Part shown: one piece after another, positions 62,690 through 64,000 of the stretch
Layout of the letters: every line of letters starts with the position of its first letter
Position numbering within the stretch: the stretch's first letter is position 1
Assembly (NCBI GenBank): GCA_019418225.1
Contig: DYCF01000008.1
Location: 63,749 to 127,748 of the forward strand
Length of the DNA stretch: 64,000 nt
DNA from: Clostridiales bacterium
Lineage (GTDB): Bacteria; Bacillota; Clostridia; Lachnospirales; Cellulosilyticaceae
Direction: 5' to 3'
Notes under the pieces: generated by a model
Database searches by the model: none
Told to the model about the DNA's origin: nothing
What the model saw: the letters and a program-made list of their open reading frames with translations, nothing else
Program-made: the position numbers and the translations under genes

Positions 62690-62854
62690 ATGATACTAAT
62701 GATAATCATAGTTTTAGCTATTTTAACTATTACTATTGTTTATGTCCTTAAGGGCATTTATATTAATAAATTCAACCTTGAAGGCAGTCTAAAAGGTTTC
62801 AAACTAAGTTTTGAAACCAAAAATGAAAAAGACACTCCATCCGGCAAGAAGTAG
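62690..62854 (+). CDS. 54-residue small membrane protein
   Basis: ATG 62690, 9 bases after GGGGGTG. One membrane helix (MILMIIIVLAILTITIVYVL), then GIYINKFNLEGSLKGFKLSF and a polar tail ending SGKK. An upstream TATACT and a CCGTAG...CTACGG hairpin at ~62593 form a ~100-nt leader. The stop codon lies inside the hairpin shared with 56147. It is outside the element. Confidence 0.7.
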   Translation: MILMIIIVLAILTITIVYVLKGIYINKFNLEGSLKGFKLSFETKNEKDTPSGKK

Positions 62855-62895
62855 TGTCTGTGTTCTAAATATATTATTTTTATAATCCAATAGCC
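62826..62895. repeat. Second copy of the esterase-terminator segment
   Basis: GACACTCCATCCGGCAAGAA-GTAGTGTCT matches the left copy at 26 of 29 bases, and CCAATAGCCCTA follows in both. Confidence 0.7.
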
Positions 62896-62924
62896 CTAAA
62901 ATAAAACAAACGTCTCACTTTAGG

Positions 62925-62955
62925 AATGCTTAGTAGTTGGTAGCTACTGAGCATT
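62925..62955 (+). terminator. Terminator after the small membrane protein
   Basis: AATGCTTAGTAG / CTACTGAGCATT with TCTTTTTAT after it. Confidence 0.75.
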
Positions 62956-63047
62956 TCTTTTTATACTTATATTATAACAATATTTCCTTAAAAATAAACC
63001 CTTTATTTTTTTGATTTATAAAACGTCAAATACCTCTCATCCACAAC

Positions 63048-63917
63048 TTATTCCTCTGACTTATTAAACTTTAATACATCTACTAGTATTTCCGCAAATG
63101 GTTCGATTGCATTTTCTGCTGTCTCAAGCGTATCCATATTATTCCCTACATCTATCAGTAAAGACTTAGGTAACATATATAAACTATATCTATTACTTAA
63201 CAAGGTAATAGGTTCTATTAAATTAGGAGTCATTTCATCACCTCTTACTTTAATTTGAGTACTTAAGCTCAAGTTCTGATAAATATATGGATTAGGATAT
63301 TCTTTTAGACTCCCAATAGTACCTACTTCTGTATCTATACATAATCCATTATTAATATTAATCTTAGCTGTAGATTTATTTCTTATCATTGTTGCTGTAG
63401 GTTTTATACCTCCATCTGTATGTATATCAATGATGACTTCAATAGATGGATTTTCTTTAAGTATTTTCTGAACCCTTGCTCCTACTACTTTATACGCTTC
63501 TGTTATATTAGATGGTTCCGTTATATTATCATCCTTGAGATGTATGACTGATACATTGTATTTACTTTCTAGTATTTCTTCTAGTTTATCTCCTACATCA
63601 ATAACACTACCTTGATTCCCTTCTAAATCTACAGCGTACTTTTCATTAGGATGTGAATGTATAATAAGAACTTGGGTATTATCCTTTTTTATGCTTAAAT
63701 CATTTGCCAGTAAACCCTCAATATCAATTTGCTTGTTAATATTGAATTCTTTGTTGATATTCTCATATTTGCTTTTCAGATTGCTATCATCAAAAATATT
63801 TGTAAATGTTGTATTAATAGTATTATTTTTAGCATAAGTTGCTCCTATAATAGATGTGGTAATTAATGTAGATAATATTAAACTGGCTGTAATCCACCCT
63901 TTCTTTTTTAGGTTCAT
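63048..63917 (-). CDS. SpoIIP-family peptidoglycan amidase
   Basis: In engulfment SpoIIP cuts peptidoglycan with SpoIID. 289 residues: one N-terminal helix (~8-27), then the Zn amidase domain with VLIIHSHPNEKYAVD (first His ligand), VIDIHTDGG (second; many SpoIIP have DxHRD) and LLIDVGNNMDTLETAENAIE (catalytic region). ATAGGGAGG precedes the ATG. It is shorter than many SpoIIP proteins, lacking a long N-terminal spacer, so it may be a second paralogue. Confidence 0.88.
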   Translation of the reverse strand: MNLKKKGWITASLILSTLITTSIIGATYAKNNTINTTFTNIFDDSNLKSKYENINKEFNINKQIDIEGLLANDLSIKKDNTQVLIIHSHPNEKYAVDLEGNQGSVIDVGDKLEEILESKYNVSVIHLKDDNITEPSNITEAYKVVGARVQKILKENPSIEVIIDIHTDGGIKPTATMIRNKSTAKININNGLCIDTEVGTIGSLKEYPNPYIYQNLSLSTQIKVRGDEMTPNLIEPITLLSNRYSLYMLPKSLLIDVGNNMDTLETAENAIEPFAEILVDVLKFNKSEE

Positions 63918-63949
63918 TTTATTTTTCCTCCCTATATAAAAATATTATA

Positions 63950-63986
63950 GGCGTTTGCGAAACGCCGTAACCCGTATAAATACGGG
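63950..63986. other. Two perfect hairpins upstream of the spoIIP-like gene
   Basis: GGCGTTT-GCG-AAACGCC (63950-63966) and CCCGTAT-AA-ATACGGG (63971-63986), the second followed on the plus strand by ATATTTTTTT (terminator). On the minus strand a TATAAT lies directly after the first. Confidence 0.6.
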
Positions 63987-64000
63987 ATATTTTTTTGTGT

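Overview
The window looks like a chromosome segment of an AT-rich, spore-forming, plant-polymer-degrading member of the Clostridia (Lachnospiraceae-like). The signs are strong AGGAGG ribosome sites, a secreted pectate lyase, a GH9 cellulase with a CBM3, a CE2-type acetylesterase with a CBM2-like tail, a SpoIIP homologue, many two-component systems, and the small families DUF1540, DUF4358 and DUF6472. Cellulosilyticum is a reasonable guess; no rRNA or other taxonomic marker is present.

Layout. 1-3005: the first ~1000 residues of a nonribosomal peptide synthetase (minus strand, running off the window) with Cy-A-PCP domains, a cysteine-type specificity code and a near-consensus Fur box at the start, so probably an iron-regulated thiazoline metallophore. 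3.1-7.9 kb: a MITE-like element, a chemoreceptor and a pectate lyase. 7.9-15.8 kb: kdpABCDE potassium uptake. 16-21.3 kb: a CLC channel, an AAA ATPase, a HARE-HTH protein and three decayed genes. 21.5-31.7 kb: Nudix, an odd protein carrying a decarboxylase-beta signature, SelO, the cellulase with a divergent AraC regulator, a CaCA antiporter behind a yybP-ykoY (Mn2+) riboswitch, and an orphan Cache-HAMP sensor. 31.9-46.9 kb: LCP, lipoprotein, CYP152 peroxygenase, ABC-F, CoiA-like protein, a two-component system, a TetR/DUF308/oleate hydratase cluster and a FUSC protein. 47-54 kb: two more two-component systems, a secreted protein made of two near-identical repeats, DUF1540, a TipA-type MerR and a transglutaminase-like lipoprotein. 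54.7-56.1 kb: the esterase.

56.45-62.49 kb is a compact integrated element. A 13-bp direct repeat lies at both ends. Joining the two inner half-sites rebuilds a dyad-symmetric attP, and joining the outer halves rebuilds a weaker dyad attB. It carries a large serine recombinase with a 33-residue leader protein, a DUF927 ATPase, an HTH protein, a structured non-coding region, two very small membrane peptides, a 110-residue protein, a membrane protein and a DUF2089 regulator. A small membrane protein and SpoIIP follow in the host flank.

Small repeats run through the host part. At least six copies of a ~118-bp element made of two consecutive hairpins lie between genes (16.0, 22.6, 33.8, 34.0, 34.8 and 46.9 kb). 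There is also a 183-bp near-palindrome at 32.5 kb and a ~235-bp inverted-repeat element at 3.1 kb. Most genes are on the minus strand and many are followed by clear intrinsic terminators.
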